Part shown: positions 26,582-35,802 of the stretch, in pieces
Layout: each line of letters starts with the position of its first letter
Numbering within the stretch: the first letter of the stretch is position 1
Assembly (NCBI RefSeq): GCF_002744735.1
Contig: NZ_KZ319340.1
Span: 1,273,030-1,337,029, forward strand
Direction: 5' to 3'
Origin: Marinobacter guineae
Lineage (GTDB): Bacteria; Pseudomonadota; Gammaproteobacteria; Pseudomonadales; Oleiphilaceae
Length of the DNA stretch: 64,000 nucleotides
Notes under the pieces: model-generated
The model's database searches: none
What the model was told of the DNA's origin: nothing
What the model saw: the letters and a program-made list of their open reading frames with translations, nothing else
Position numbers and translations under genes: made by a program

Positions 26582-27685
26582 ATGAAAAACAATAACTTCA
26601 GAAAGTCAGGGTTAGCGATTGCCATGGCAGCGGCCATGGGCGCCAGCGCCGGCGCCAGTGCAGCCGTTGAACTGTACAATCAGGATGGCACCAGCTTTTC
26701 CGTTGACGGTTACTTCAATGCTTTCTACGTAAACCGTGACGACAAACTGAACGATGTCCGCGATTCACGCATAAAGATGGGCTTTCTACCCAATACCATC
26801 GGCTTCAACTTCAGCAAGGACATGGGTGATCTGACCCTCGGCGGACGTTCTTCTTTCTGGACCACCATCAATGACAGCCTGGATTCACCCACAGATACCG
26901 CCATTGATGTTCGGCAGTTCTACGCCACCGTGGAAGGCGATTTCGGCCAGGTATTGATCGGTAAGGATTTCGGCCTGTACGCCCGTTCCAATATTTTCCT
27001 GGATGAGATTCTGATGGGATTCGGTTCCCCGGGCCTGGCGGGCGGTGTGTCCTTTGGCAACATTCGCGCGGGCTATCCATACCCGACGCCCTCCGCCCAG
27101 ATCACCTACCGCTCGCCTGATATGAGTGGCCTCAAGGTGGCTGCAGGTGTGCTGGATCCTGCCGATACGGTTACCGGAACAACGGCGGATGAAAATTCCG
27201 CACCCAGGTTTGAGTCAGAGGTGACTTACAGCGCCAATCTTAACGACGTGGCGCTAACCGGCTGGGTGAACGGCCGCTACCAGTCTGCCGAAAATGGCAC
27301 CACCACCGTTGATAGTACCGGCCTTGGCTATGGTGTGAAGGCATCAGTTGCCGGACTCACCCTGGCAGCTTCCGGCTTCACTTCCAAAGGTGATAACCCC
27401 GTTCTGATTGGCAACGGTGCTGTAACTGAAGACGATGCCGATGGCTTCCTGGTTCAGGGTTCCTACGCATTCGGCGCCAACCGCATTGTGCTGTCCTACG
27501 GTGAAACCGATGCGGAAATCCTGAATCTGGAGACAGAGAGCACAACCATCGGTTTCTTCCATGACGTAAACAGCAACTTCAAGCTGGTTGCCGAGTACAA
27601 CATGTACGAGGACAACAACCGCACCACCGGCGCAACCACCACAGAGGCGGACACCATCGCCCTGGGCGCCATCGTTATGTTCTAA
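26582..27685 (+). CDS. Gram-negative porin (general diffusion type)
   Basis: 367-residue outer-membrane beta-barrel. A signal peptide (SGLAIAMAAAMGASAGASA) precedes alternating strands, with DGYFNAFY near the start, and the chain ends in phenylalanine (AIVMF), the usual outer-membrane signature. Start follows CGGGGGAACT. It is monocistronic, next to the alcohol regulon, and could be the entry route for alcohols, though nothing in the sequence proves that. Confidence 0.88.
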   Translation: MKNNNFRKSGLAIAMAAAMGASAGASAAVELYNQDGTSFSVDGYFNAFYVNRDDKLNDVRDSRIKMGFLPNTIGFNFSKDMGDLTLGGRSSFWTTINDSLDSPTDTAIDVRQFYATVEGDFGQVLIGKDFGLYARSNIFLDEILMGFGSPGLAGGVSFGNIRAGYPYPTPSAQITYRSPDMSGLKVAAGVLDPADTVTGTTADENSAPRFESEVTYSANLNDVALTGWVNGRYQSAENGTTTVDSTGLGYGVKASVAGLTLAASGFTSKGDNPVLIGNGAVTEDDADGFLVQGSYAFGANRIVLSYGETDAEILNLETESTTIGFFHDVNSNFKLVAEYNMYEDNNRTTGATTTEADTIALGAIVMF

Positions 27686-27709
27686 GCGCCAGCCTGTCTA
27701 AGACTAAAG

Positions 27710-27737
27710 TGCCGGTTTGCCTTTGTGGAAACCGGCA
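27710..27737 (+). terminator. Hairpin after the porin gene, possible terminator
   Basis: A 9-bp stem (TGCCGGTTT pairing AAACCGGCA) with a 10-nt loop lies 24 nt past the porin stop. There is no T-run after it, so it may be an mRNA-stabilising or weak termination structure rather than a classical terminator. Confidence 0.4.
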
Positions 27738-27774
27738 GCGCCGCCAGGCATTGATTCAGGAGGTTGTTTAATCA

Positions 27775-29055
27775 ATGGCTTACGATCATTTCGGCGCGCC
27801 TATAAAAAGCACTGAAGTCGCATTGGCTGCGTTTGCGGATGCCGTACAATCGGTGGAAAGTCATCGGTTTACGGAATACGCGGTTATGAAGCCAGCGACG
27901 ACCCTGCCTGCGGTCCGTGTGGCGAGCTCCAGTGTTCGCGACCCAATGCTGGCCGCCACCAATCTCGCCAGTCAGCTCAACCACGAACACCTCGGTTGCG
28001 TGCTGTTTTTCTGTTCCGCGGAATACGATCTTGGCCGTCTTGGCATTGCTCTCGAGCATGCCTTTCAGGGTGTGCGCGTGTGCGGCTGTACATCCGCCGG
28101 GGAAATTACGCCGGAGGGCTATGGCCGGGGGTGCATCACCACCATTGGTTTTGATAACCGCTACTTTGCCATCGATTGTGCACTGATCCGGGAGCTGGAC
28201 CGGTTTACCCTGCAGGACGCTCAAGGCGTGATCGACGGACTCTTGTCCACTTGTCGAGACGCGAAACTGGCGCCGGTCAAGGACAATACCTTTGCGATAA
28301 CCCTTCTCGACGGGCTTTCCAGCCGTGAAGAACTGGTTCTGGCCACTCTCAATGCTGCGCTGGGCACCATTCCCCAGTTCGGCGGCTCGGCCGGTGACGA
28401 TGAGCGCCTGGCCAACACCCACGTGTTTTACGACGGCCAGTTCCATACCGGTGCCGCTACCGTGCTGCTGGTGAATACACCCCTGGATTTTCGTGTTTTC
28501 TCAACGCACCACATGGTCGAGCGTAGCGAAAAGCTGGTGGTGACGGATGCCTGTCCGGAAAGTCGCACCGTATACGAACTCAACGCTGAGCCTGCCGCCG
28601 ATGCCTATGCCCGTGCAGTGGGTGTCGATGTCGATGCCCTCGACCGCAAGATCTTCGCCCTCCGACCCATGGGGGTGAAGATTGGCGGGCATTATTTCGT
28701 GCGCTCGGTTCAGCGGGTGAATCCGGACAAGAGCCTGACCTTTTACTGCGCGGTGGAAACCGGGATCGTGATGACCGCCATGGAGCCAGAATCCCTGCTG
28801 GACAGCGTGCGCACCCAGATTGAAGCCGCCGAACGAGTGGTGGGGCCGCCGCTGGTGACCATTGGCTGCGATTGCTTCCTGCGCCGGCTGGAGGCGGAGT
28901 TGACCGGGGAAGTGGAAGCAGTCTCGGAATTCCTGCGGCATCACAAAGTGATTGGCTTCAACACCTATGGCGAGCAGTTTGACGGCATGCACATCAATCA
29001 GACGTTTACGGGGGTGGTCATTGGCCAGCCTGATGCCCGTTCCGGACAAGACTGA
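27775..29055 (+). CDS. FIST domain signal-sensing protein
   Basis: 426-residue protein with an N-terminal FIST domain (about 45-250; CSAEYDLG, VCGCTSAGEITPEGY) and a C-terminal FIST_C domain (about 260-400), ending near GFNTYGEQF. FIST proteins bind small ligands, proposed to be amino acids, and feed sensor kinases. The kinase gene downstream overlaps its 3' end by 23 nt, and the same pair sits beside agmR in Pseudomonas, so it is probably the sensory partner of that kinase. Cytoplasmic, no signal peptide. Confidence 0.9.
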   Translation: MAYDHFGAPIKSTEVALAAFADAVQSVESHRFTEYAVMKPATTLPAVRVASSSVRDPMLAATNLASQLNHEHLGCVLFFCSAEYDLGRLGIALEHAFQGVRVCGCTSAGEITPEGYGRGCITTIGFDNRYFAIDCALIRELDRFTLQDAQGVIDGLLSTCRDAKLAPVKDNTFAITLLDGLSSREELVLATLNAALGTIPQFGGSAGDDERLANTHVFYDGQFHTGAATVLLVNTPLDFRVFSTHHMVERSEKLVVTDACPESRTVYELNAEPAADAYARAVGVDVDALDRKIFALRPMGVKIGGHYFVRSVQRVNPDKSLTFYCAVETGIVMTAMEPESLLDSVRTQIEAAERVVGPPLVTIGCDCFLRRLEAELTGEVEAVSEFLRHHKVIGFNTYGEQFDGMHINQTFTGVVIGQPDARSGQD

Positions 29056-31303
29056 CCCCCCCGCGCGAGACGACCGGGACCGGCGCATTGCCGAGCTTGA
29101 GGCCGAAAATGAGCGCCTCAAACGGATCCGGGATGCCTTGATCGTCCGGGTTGAATCCGGTTCAGCCCACAAGCCCGAGCCCTATGCGGCCTTCGAACAT
29201 TCGGTGGTGCTCGCGGAGCAGGTGCGGGAGCGTACCGAGGCCCTGAATCAGGCCATGGAGGAGCTGAAGGGCAGTAACAAGGCACTGAACCGTGCCCGGG
29301 AAGAAGCCGAAACCACCCGCCAACGCCTCAGCGATGCCATCGAAAGCATCGCCGACGGGTTTGTTCTGTTTGATAATCAGCACTGCCTGATCCAGAGCAA
29401 CAGTCGGTTCCGAAGCTATTGGCGCCAGGCCGGTGTCGAGGTGCCTGAAGCGGGCACAAGCATTAACGAAGTCAAGGAGCAGGCCCTCACGTCCGGTCTG
29501 ATCGTCGAGGAGCACAGCCATCCGGACTCGGAAGGTGTGGTTTTTCTGCTGTCCAACGGACGCTGGGTGCAGATGACTGAGAGACCCACCCGGGAAGGCG
29601 GGCTGGTGGTGCTTTACTCCGACATCACCGACGTAAAGAACAGTGAAATGGCACGGCGGATCAAGGCGCTGGAGGAAAGCGAGCGCTGGATCCGGGTAGT
29701 CACCGACCATGTACCGGCACTGATAGCCTACGTCGGCGCCGACATGTCCATCCAGTTCTGCAACAAGGTCTATGAGGCCTGGTACGGCAGAATGGGTGAG
29801 TCGCCCCTGGGCAAGCGCCTGGATCATGTGCATACGCCGGAGTTTTATCAGCGTCTTCTGCCCCAGATTCTGGAAGTCATGAACGGCCACAATGTGACCT
29901 TTGAATTCGAAGAAGCTGGAGAACAGGGCGAAGTGCGCTACATGCTCCGCTCCTATGTGCCCAACTTCGACGAGCAGGGCGACATCATCGGCTTCTTCGT
30001 GCTGATTCGCGATATTACCGATCGCCGCAAGACCGCGCTGGCCCTCGAGCAGGCCTACGATAACCTGGAGCGCCGGGTAAAAGAGCGCACCGCCGCATTG
30101 ACCGGTCTGAACAACCAGCTGCGCCAGGAGATTACCGAAAGGGCGGCGGTGGAGGCCCGGCTCCGGGACGCCAAGCTGGAAGCGGAGCGGGCCAACCTTT
30201 CGAAAACCAAGTTCCTGGCTGCCGTCAGCCATGATCTGTTGCAGCCTCTCAACGCGGCCCGGCTGTTTACCAGTGCGCTGCTGGAACAATCGTTCGGTCC
30301 CAAGGCGGAGGGTCTGGTTCGTTCGGTAAGCACATCTCTGGATGACGTGGAGAACCTTCTGGGCACTCTGGTAGACATCTCCAAACTGGATGCCGGCGTC
30401 ATCAAGCCGGACGTCACCGCCTTTGACTTGCGGGATCTGCTAAACAACATCGCCAGGGAGTTCCGGCAAATGGCTATGGCCGAAGGCCTGCGGCTGGATT
30501 TTGTTGCCAGCTCGGCCACCGTGGAGTCCGATTCCCAGCTGTTGGCCCGAATTCTCAGGAATTTTCTGACCAACGCCATTCGGTACACCGGCAATGGCCG
30601 GGTTCTGCTGGGCTGCCGCCGACGCCGGGATCATATCCTGCTGCAGGTCTGGGATACCGGCCCGGGTATCCCGGAAGACAAGCTCACCGAGATTTTCCAG
30701 GAATTCAAACGCATTCGGCCCGCCGGTTCACAGCCCGACAAGGGGCTCGGACTCGGATTGGCCATCGTCGACAAGATCTCGCGGATGCTCGGCCATGAGG
30801 TGACGGTATCATCCACCGAAGGCAAGGGTTCGGTGTTCAGCGTCAAGGTTCCCCTTGGCCGGCTGCAGCCCAGGCGACCGGAACCGGACCAGAACCGCAC
30901 GGTGTCCTTCGACAGCGGTCTGGGCGGTGCCCGGATCTGGGTGATCGACAATGATCAGTCCATCTGCCAGGGCATGAAAACCCTGCTGGAAGGCTGGGAC
31001 TGCCGGGTGGTGACAGCGGTGTCGCTGGAAGATCTTGAGCGCCAGCTCGATCCGGCCAGCGCCACGGTGGACCTGATTCTGGCGGACTACCACCTGGACA
31101 ATGATGAAAACGGCGTGGATGTGGTGGCGGAGATCAACGGCCGTCGTCGGTGCCCGGCGCCAGTGGTGATGATTACCGCCAACTACACCAATGAGCTCAA
31201 GCAGCACATTCGTGAGCTTGGGCATGTGTTGATGAATAAACCGGTGAAGCCGCTGAAGTTGCGCAGTGCGCTGAGCCATTTGTTGAGGGGAAGTCTGCCT
31301 TAA
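29033..31303 (+). CDS. ercS': PAS-containing hybrid histidine kinase/response regulator (ErcS'/NahK-like)
   Basis: 756-residue cytoplasmic hybrid kinase. An N-terminal coiled-coil (RRIAELEAENERLKR) is followed by PAS domains (about 110-210 and 225-340), another coiled-coil, the HisKA box FLAAVSHDLLQPLNAARLF, an HATPase domain (GLGLGLAIVDKISRMLG) and a C-terminal receiver (WVIDNDQS, LILADYHLD). There is no transmembrane span. The layout and position between a FIST gene and agmR match ErcS' of the Pseudomonas ethanol regulon. I start it at the ATG at 29033, inside the FIST gene; an upstream in-frame start is possible. Confidence 0.88.
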   Translation: MPVPDKTDPPARDDRDRRIAELEAENERLKRIRDALIVRVESGSAHKPEPYAAFEHSVVLAEQVRERTEALNQAMEELKGSNKALNRAREEAETTRQRLSDAIESIADGFVLFDNQHCLIQSNSRFRSYWRQAGVEVPEAGTSINEVKEQALTSGLIVEEHSHPDSEGVVFLLSNGRWVQMTERPTREGGLVVLYSDITDVKNSEMARRIKALEESERWIRVVTDHVPALIAYVGADMSIQFCNKVYEAWYGRMGESPLGKRLDHVHTPEFYQRLLPQILEVMNGHNVTFEFEEAGEQGEVRYMLRSYVPNFDEQGDIIGFFVLIRDITDRRKTALALEQAYDNLERRVKERTAALTGLNNQLRQEITERAAVEARLRDAKLEAERANLSKTKFLAAVSHDLLQPLNAARLFTSALLEQSFGPKAEGLVRSVSTSLDDVENLLGTLVDISKLDAGVIKPDVTAFDLRDLLNNIAREFRQMAMAEGLRLDFVASSATVESDSQLLARILRNFLTNAIRYTGNGRVLLGCRRRRDHILLQVWDTGPGIPEDKLTEIFQEFKRIRPAGSQPDKGLGLGLAIVDKISRMLGHEVTVSSTEGKGSVFSVKVPLGRLQPRRPEPDQNRTVSFDSGLGGARIWVIDNDQSICQGMKTLLEGWDCRVVTAVSLEDLERQLDPASATVDLILADYHLDNDENGVDVVAEINGRRRCPAPVVMITANYTNELKQHIRELGHVLMNKPVKPLKLRSALSHLLRGSLP

Positions 31304-31307
31304 CGGA

Positions 31308-31337
31308 TGTCGGATTAGCCAAAGGCGTAATCCGACA
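31308..31337. repeat. Short GTCGGATTA inverted repeat
   Basis: TGTCGGATTA and TAATCCGACA form a perfect 10-bp stem around a 10-nt loop, 5 nt past the kinase stop. A degenerate second copy lies at 34794-34820. The convergent erbR gene ends 22 nt beyond, so the hairpin may act as a terminator for either strand. Confidence 0.65.
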
Positions 31338-31358
31338 AACAAGCTCTCGGGAAGAATG

Positions 31359-32135
31359 TTATCGCTTCAGATACTGACTGAAATCCACATCACTGGCCGA
31401 CAGAATTGCCTGCACCCGGTTATGCACCCCGAGCTTGCGCAGGATGGCAGAGACATGGGCCTTCACCGTGGTCTCGGCAATGTTCAGGTTGTAGGCAATC
31501 TGCTTGTTGGATTCACCCTTGGACATGCGCTCCAACACCAGCAACTGCCGGCGGGTGAGCGAGTTCAGCAGTTCCGGGGAGATCGGGTTGTCTTCGTGCC
31601 GGCTGCGGCGGTTGCTGCTGCTTTCCTTGCCGGTGCGGATGATATCTGAGGGCAGGTACACATTGCCGTTCAGGATCTGCTGGATAGCTTCAGTCATCTG
31701 TGCCCGGGGCGAGGATTTGGTAATGAACCCGCAGGCGCCGTAGGTTATGGCCTGCAACACCACTTGTTTGTCTTCTTCCGCAGACACAATCACCACCGGA
31801 ATGGTGGGTGCTTCATTACGCAGCGTGATCAGGCCGGTCAGGCCGTGCATGCCGGGCATATTCAGGTCCAGCAGAATCAGGTCCAGATCATCGTTTTCGC
31901 GGGTGATTTCGAGGGCACTGTCCAGATCAGCGGTTTCGATGATCTCGCTACCCGCGAAACCGGAAGCGATAACGCTGCTGATGGCTTCCCGGAAAAGCGG
32001 ATGGTCGTCGGCAATCAGAATCTTGTACGCCGGCTCCATGGATGTTTCAACCTGTGAGTTGTCATTGTCGGGGATGGCTTCCGAATCATGATAACGGTTT
32101 TCGGAAGAGAGTGCGGTATCAAGCTCGTCGAACAT
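31359..32135 (-). CDS. erbR: LuxR-type response regulator of the alcohol regulon (ErbR/AgmR)
   Basis: 258-residue regulator. The receiver domain begins [16 protein letters not shown], with the phospho-acceptor aspartate in [10 protein letters not shown]; a C-terminal LuxR helix-turn-helix ([19 protein letters not shown]) follows. It resembles AgmR/ErbR, which activates exaAB, exaC and pqq genes in Pseudomonas. I place the start at 32135 because a perfect AGGAGG sits 5 nt upstream; this gives 32 acidic, Ser/Asn-rich residues before the receiver, which the Pseudomonas protein as I remember it lacks. The other candidate start, 32039, has no good ribosome site. Confidence 0.92.
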   Translation of the reverse strand: MFDELDTALSSENRYHDSEAIPDNDNSQVETSMEPAYKILIADDHPLFREAISSVIASGFAGSEIIETADLDSALEITRENDDLDLILLDLNMPGMHGLTGLITLRNEAPTIPVVIVSAEEDKQVVLQAITYGACGFITKSSPRAQMTEAIQQILNGNVYLPSDIIRTGKESSSNRRSRHEDNPISPELLNSLTRRQLLVLERMSKGESNKQIAYNLNIAETTVKAHVSAILRKLGVHNRVQAILSASDVDFSQYLKR

Positions 32136-32304
32136 GGCGGCCTCCTGAGCAGGGAATCGACGGAGTCGATGCCGATCCTCTGGTTATTATTGTGATGATT
32201 TCATTACACGCGATCTTGGTCCCGGGTTGAATGCGACCATCGCACCAAAAAACAGGCACCAAAGTACTATTCTTGCCCGGCTGCCAGGTTCGTATCGTGA
32301 AGGG

Positions 32305-33330
32305 ATGAATCAACAACCAACAACAAAGCCAGTTCTTCAATCCGTGCCGCCTGCGACCCGTTTTGTTCAAGTGGTCATTGCCGCGTTATTGCTGCTGTTC
32401 GTGCTGATCAGTCCCGCTGATGGCGGTGACGGCGACCCCGAAGGGCTGCCAGTGCTGTCCATCAGCGTGCTGCAGTTTGGCACAGCGCACTGGGAGCTGG
32501 GTCATATCCTGAACTGGGAGCTGGACCACGAGAACGGCTACCAGCTCGAGCTGAAACTCGTCGCCAATCTCCCGGCCTCGCGACTGGCGGTTACCAGCGG
32601 ATCGGTGAATGGGGCAGTGGCCGACCTGCTGTGGGCGCAGTCCCGGTTCCAGGCCGGCACCCCCTATCTGTACGTGCCCTTCTCTTCCCAGATCGGCGAC
32701 ATCGTGGTGGCTGAAAACTCTGGCATCGAATCTGTGGCGGACCTGGTCGGCAAACGCATTGGCGTGGCCGGCGGGCCGGACAGCAAGGGCTGGATACTGC
32801 TCCTGAAGGTTGCAGCGCGACTGGGAATTAACCTGGCAGAATCCGCCGACGTCCAGTTCGCGGCTCCACCGCTGTTGAGCCAGGCGCTGAAACGGGGCCA
32901 GGTGGATGCGATTGTCACATACTGGCATTTTGCCGCCCGCCTGAAGGGAGAAGGCGGCTGGCGCTCCGCGTTCGGAATGGCCGACCTGCTCACCGCCATG
33001 GATCTGGACCGGAACCTGCCAATGCTTGGTTATGTTTTTCCGGCGGACTGGGCTGAAAACCATGGCCCGCTGATGGATCGCTTCGCCGCATCCCTGCGGC
33101 AGGCGAAAGTGGATCTGGCAAACGAGGAATCCCACTGGCAGAAGTTGCGGCCTCTGATGCGAAGCCCTGCAACGGGTGTGTTCCATGCACTGCGGAAAGG
33201 TTTCGTCGCTGGCACGCCCGCGCCTCTCACGGATCAGCGCATCGCCGACCTGCATCGTTTGCTGGCACTTACCGGAGCCGACCCTGAGAACCTGATGCCG
33301 GCGGAGCTGTTCTACCGGAGACAACCGTGA
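32305..33330 (+). CDS. ABC transporter substrate-binding protein, NitT/TauT-like
   Basis: 341-residue exported protein: an N-terminal hydrophobic segment (FVQVVIAALLLLFVLISPADG) is followed by a periplasmic binding fold (ISVLQFGTAHWELGHI; DLVGKRIGVAGGPDSKGW; RGQVDAIVTYWHFAARL) as in NrtA/SsuA/TauA relatives. The stop overlaps the permease start (GTGA). I chose the ATG at 32305; the ribosome site is poor (GAAGGG touches the start). With the next two genes it forms a complete importer lying between erbR and the PQQ-associated efflux genes. Substrate unknown. Confidence 0.8.
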   Translation: MNQQPTTKPVLQSVPPATRFVQVVIAALLLLFVLISPADGGDGDPEGLPVLSISVLQFGTAHWELGHILNWELDHENGYQLELKLVANLPASRLAVTSGSVNGAVADLLWAQSRFQAGTPYLYVPFSSQIGDIVVAENSGIESVADLVGKRIGVAGGPDSKGWILLLKVAARLGINLAESADVQFAAPPLLSQALKRGQVDAIVTYWHFAARLKGEGGWRSAFGMADLLTAMDLDRNLPMLGYVFPADWAENHGPLMDRFAASLRQAKVDLANEESHWQKLRPLMRSPATGVFHALRKGFVAGTPAPLTDQRIADLHRLLALTGADPENLMPAELFYRRQP

Positions 33331-34103
33331 ACACCCGCTCAGGCCACCCACCAGCATGGAGTCACTGGGTGGTCTTGCCATCGTTTGTCCTGCTCTGGGC
33401 ATTGATGGCCTGGCTTATCCAGTCGCCACTCCTGCCCACACCCCTGGAGGTGCTCGACACCCTGATCAGGGAATCCGCCTCCGGAGAACTCTGGCACCAT
33501 CTGGGTGCCACCCTCGGGCGTGTCGTTGTGGCTTTTATTCTTGCCATGCTTCTCGGTACCGCCATTGGCATCACCATGGGCCGCTCACGAACCACCAACG
33601 CCCTGTTCGACCCATTGCTGGTGCTGATGCTCAACCTTCCAGCGCTGGTCACAATCATCCTGATGTACGTCTGGTTCGGCCTGGTAGAAGTAGCCGCCGT
33701 GATGGCGGTGGTTATCAACAAAGTCCCCAACGTCGCTGTCACCGTCCGGGAAGGGGCTCGCAGCCTGGATTATCGCCTTGAAGAAATGGCCACGGTCTAC
33801 GACTTCACTCGCTGGCAGCGATTCCGGGAAGTCTGGGTGCCGCAGCTGTTTCCGTACCTGATGGCCGCCACCCGCGGTGGCCTTGCTTTGATCTGGAAAA
33901 TCGTTCTGGTGGTCGAACTGCTCGGCCGCTCCAGCGGCGTTGGCTTCCAGCTGCACATGGCCTTCCAGGTATTCGATGTCGCCGCCATACTCGCCTACAG
34001 CCTGGCGTTTATTGCCGTAGTGCAACTCATTGAACTGGCCGCCCTCCAGCCGCTTGAGCGTATTGCCTCCCGCTGGCGCCAGCCGGAGGCCGCCCATGCT
34101 TGA
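33327..34103 (+). CDS. ABC transporter permease, NitT/TauT-like
   Basis: 258-residue inner-membrane permease with about six spans, starting at a GTG that overlaps the upstream stop. The BPD_transp_1 EAA loop is seen as VREGARSLDYRLEEMATVYDF with the following VPQLFPYLMAATRGG. It belongs to the SsuC/TauC group. Partner of the overlapping ATPase and the upstream binding protein. Confidence 0.88.
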   Translation: MNTRSGHPPAWSHWVVLPSFVLLWALMAWLIQSPLLPTPLEVLDTLIRESASGELWHHLGATLGRVVVAFILAMLLGTAIGITMGRSRTTNALFDPLLVLMLNLPALVTIILMYVWFGLVEVAAVMAVVINKVPNVAVTVREGARSLDYRLEEMATVYDFTRWQRFREVWVPQLFPYLMAATRGGLALIWKIVLVVELLGRSSGVGFQLHMAFQVFDVAAILAYSLAFIAVVQLIELAALQPLERIASRWRQPEAAHA

Positions 34104-34767
34104 ACTCCGAATCGCCGGCCGCGACTTTGGCCAACCTGTGCTTGGGGAGATCTTCGCTACGATTAAGCGTGGGGATCGCATCTGCCTGCTGGGCCCTTCC
34201 GGCATCGGCAAGACCACGTTGCTGAATGCCATTGCGGGCCTCGACAAAATGGTGCCGGGCGACGCTGTCATCGGGCGCGACAAGCTCAGGGTGGGTTACC
34301 TGTTCCAGGAACACCGGCTGCTGCCCTGGCGAACCCTGAATGCCAACCTCCGTCTGGTCGGTGCCAGTGAGGGGGAGGCAGAAAACCTGCTGAGTCAGGT
34401 TGGTCTCTCCGGCTATGGTCAATACCTACCGGATCAGCTTTCTCTTGGAATGGCCCGAAGGGCTGCCCTGGCCCGTTGCCTGGCGGTGAAGCCGGACTTG
34501 CTGTTGTTGGACGAGCCTTTTGCATCGCTGGATCCGGTGATGGCCGGCGGGCTGAAAACGCTGATTGCCGGGATCCTGGATTCCCAACCCGATATGGCCA
34601 TGATCTGTGTTACCCACGATGGTGCCGATGCCGAGATTCTGGCGAACCGCCTCTGGTATCTGGATGGCCGGCCGGCGAGGTTGCAGTGGGATGATGTGGT
34701 TGGTGAGCCGGGGTTGATTGACGGGCTTTTGGGGAGGCTTCGTGGGCTGGATTCGGCTGGTTCCTAG
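34096..34767 (+). CDS. ABC transporter ATP-binding protein, NitT/TauT-like
   Basis: 223-residue ATPase with Walker A GPSGIGKTT, Q-loop YLFQEHRLLPWRT, Walker B LLLLDEPF and the H-loop VTHDGADAE. The signature motif is degenerate: LSLGMARRAAL instead of LSGGQ. It starts at 34096, overlapping the permease by 8 nt; the in-frame ATG at 34030 is inside the permease. The gene ends the three-gene operon. Confidence 0.87.
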   Translation: MLELRIAGRDFGQPVLGEIFATIKRGDRICLLGPSGIGKTTLLNAIAGLDKMVPGDAVIGRDKLRVGYLFQEHRLLPWRTLNANLRLVGASEGEAENLLSQVGLSGYGQYLPDQLSLGMARRAALARCLAVKPDLLLLDEPFASLDPVMAGGLKTLIAGILDSQPDMAMICVTHDGADAEILANRLWYLDGRPARLQWDDVVGEPGLIDGLLGRLRGLDSAGS

Positions 34768-34793
34768 TTGGTATTTGGTGATGTTCTCGGGTT

Positions 34794-34820
34794 TGTCGGA
34801 TTACGCTTCACTAATCAGAC
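34794..34820. repeat. Degenerate GTCGGATTA repeat copy
   Basis: TGTCGGATTACGC is followed by an imperfect inverse half (CTAATCAGAC). It resembles the perfect copy at 31308-31337. It lies just past the ATPase stop. Confidence 0.45.
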
Positions 34821-34871
34821 CTGCGAGGCTACGAGGTTGCATCGAGCCTGCGAGGTTTGCACGGAGTTTGG

Positions 34872-34987
34872 GGCAGTCAGCGGGACAGGCTTCCCAAAAA
34901 TGTGCGGAGCCATGGATGGCGGAGCCCAAGCGTCACAGGGATGTGCCGAAAGGAGCGTTTTTTGGGAAGCCTGTCCCGCTGACTGCC
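34872..34987 (-). repeat. Long-hairpin element, copy E (core reverse)
   Basis: Arms 34872-34900 and 34959-34987 are 29-bp perfect inverted repeats. On the minus strand the 58-nt loop matches that of copy C at 56 of 58 positions although the arms are unrelated. Internal hairpins are CACA-TCCC-TGTG and GCCAT-CC-ATGGC. It lies between convergent genes and ends 10 nt past the stop of the ABC-2 permease gene. Confidence 0.9.
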
Positions 34988-34997
34988 TTACTCAAAA

Positions 34998-35801
34998 TCA
35001 GGCAGGCTTGGTCCCAAGTATCTTGGTACGCTGAGGCCGGAACCCGGCCGTGGCAAGCATCACCAGAACCACGGTTACCCCAGCAGTAATGCCATAGGCT
35101 GCCGGGTTCCACTCCAGATACAGGGAGAAGCGGATCGCCTCCACCGCGTGGGTAAACGGATTGAACTGGCACACCCAGTACAACCACGGGCTCGCTTCGT
35201 TCATCTTCCACAACGGATACAGCGCAGAGGACATGAAGAACATCGGAAAAATGACAAAGTTCATCACCCCGGCAAAGTTCTCCAGCTGCTTGATCCAGGT
35301 GGCAATCAGCAACCCCATGGCCCCCAGCATGAGGCTGGCCAGCACCAGCGCCGGCAGCACCGCGAGATAGCCCCATAATGGCGGCTCCACATCCACCAGC
35401 AGTGCCAGCAGCAGGAACACATACACCTGCCCAACCGATACCACCCCCATCGCCAGCAGTTTGGTCACCAGCAAAAAGGGCCGGGGCAGCGGGCTCATCA
35501 GCAACACCCGCATGCTGCCCAGCTCCCGGTCGTACACCATGGAAAGCGCTCCCTGCATGCTGTTGAAAAGGATGATCATCCCGCACAGTCCGGGGGCAAT
35601 ATAGGTCTCGTAAGTGATGTAGGTCTGGTAGGGCGGGATGATGGAAATGCCCAGCACCGCCCGGAAGCCGGCGGCGAACACCACCAGCCAGAGCAGAGGC
35701 CGAACCAGCGCGCTGGCGAACCGGGTCCGTTGTTGCCAGAAGCGAAGCCATTCCCGGGTCTGGATACCCACAAAACAGTGCCAGTAATGAGCAGGCTTCA
35801 T
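34998..35801 (-). CDS. pedC: ABC-2 type permease of the PQQ-alcohol system (PedC-like)
   Basis: 267-residue permease with six hydrophobic spans and the ABC-2 signature MVYDRELGSMRVLLMSPLPR. I recognise it as the permease that accompanies PQQ-dependent alcohol dehydrogenases (PedC in P. putida), possibly exporting toxic alcohols or aldehydes. It is one base downstream of its ATPase gene and last in a minus-strand operon of four. Hairpin copy E follows its stop. Confidence 0.9.
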   Translation of the reverse strand: MKPAHYWHCFVGIQTREWLRFWQQRTRFASALVRPLLWLVVFAAGFRAVLGISIIPPYQTYITYETYIAPGLCGMIILFNSMQGALSMVYDRELGSMRVLLMSPLPRPFLLVTKLLAMGVVSVGQVYVFLLLALLVDVEPPLWGYLAVLPALVLASLMLGAMGLLIATWIKQLENFAGVMNFVIFPMFFMSSALYPLWKMNEASPWLYWVCQFNPFTHAVEAIRFSLYLEWNPAAYGITAGVTVVLVMLATAGFRPQRTKILGTKPA

Positions 35802-35802
35802 A

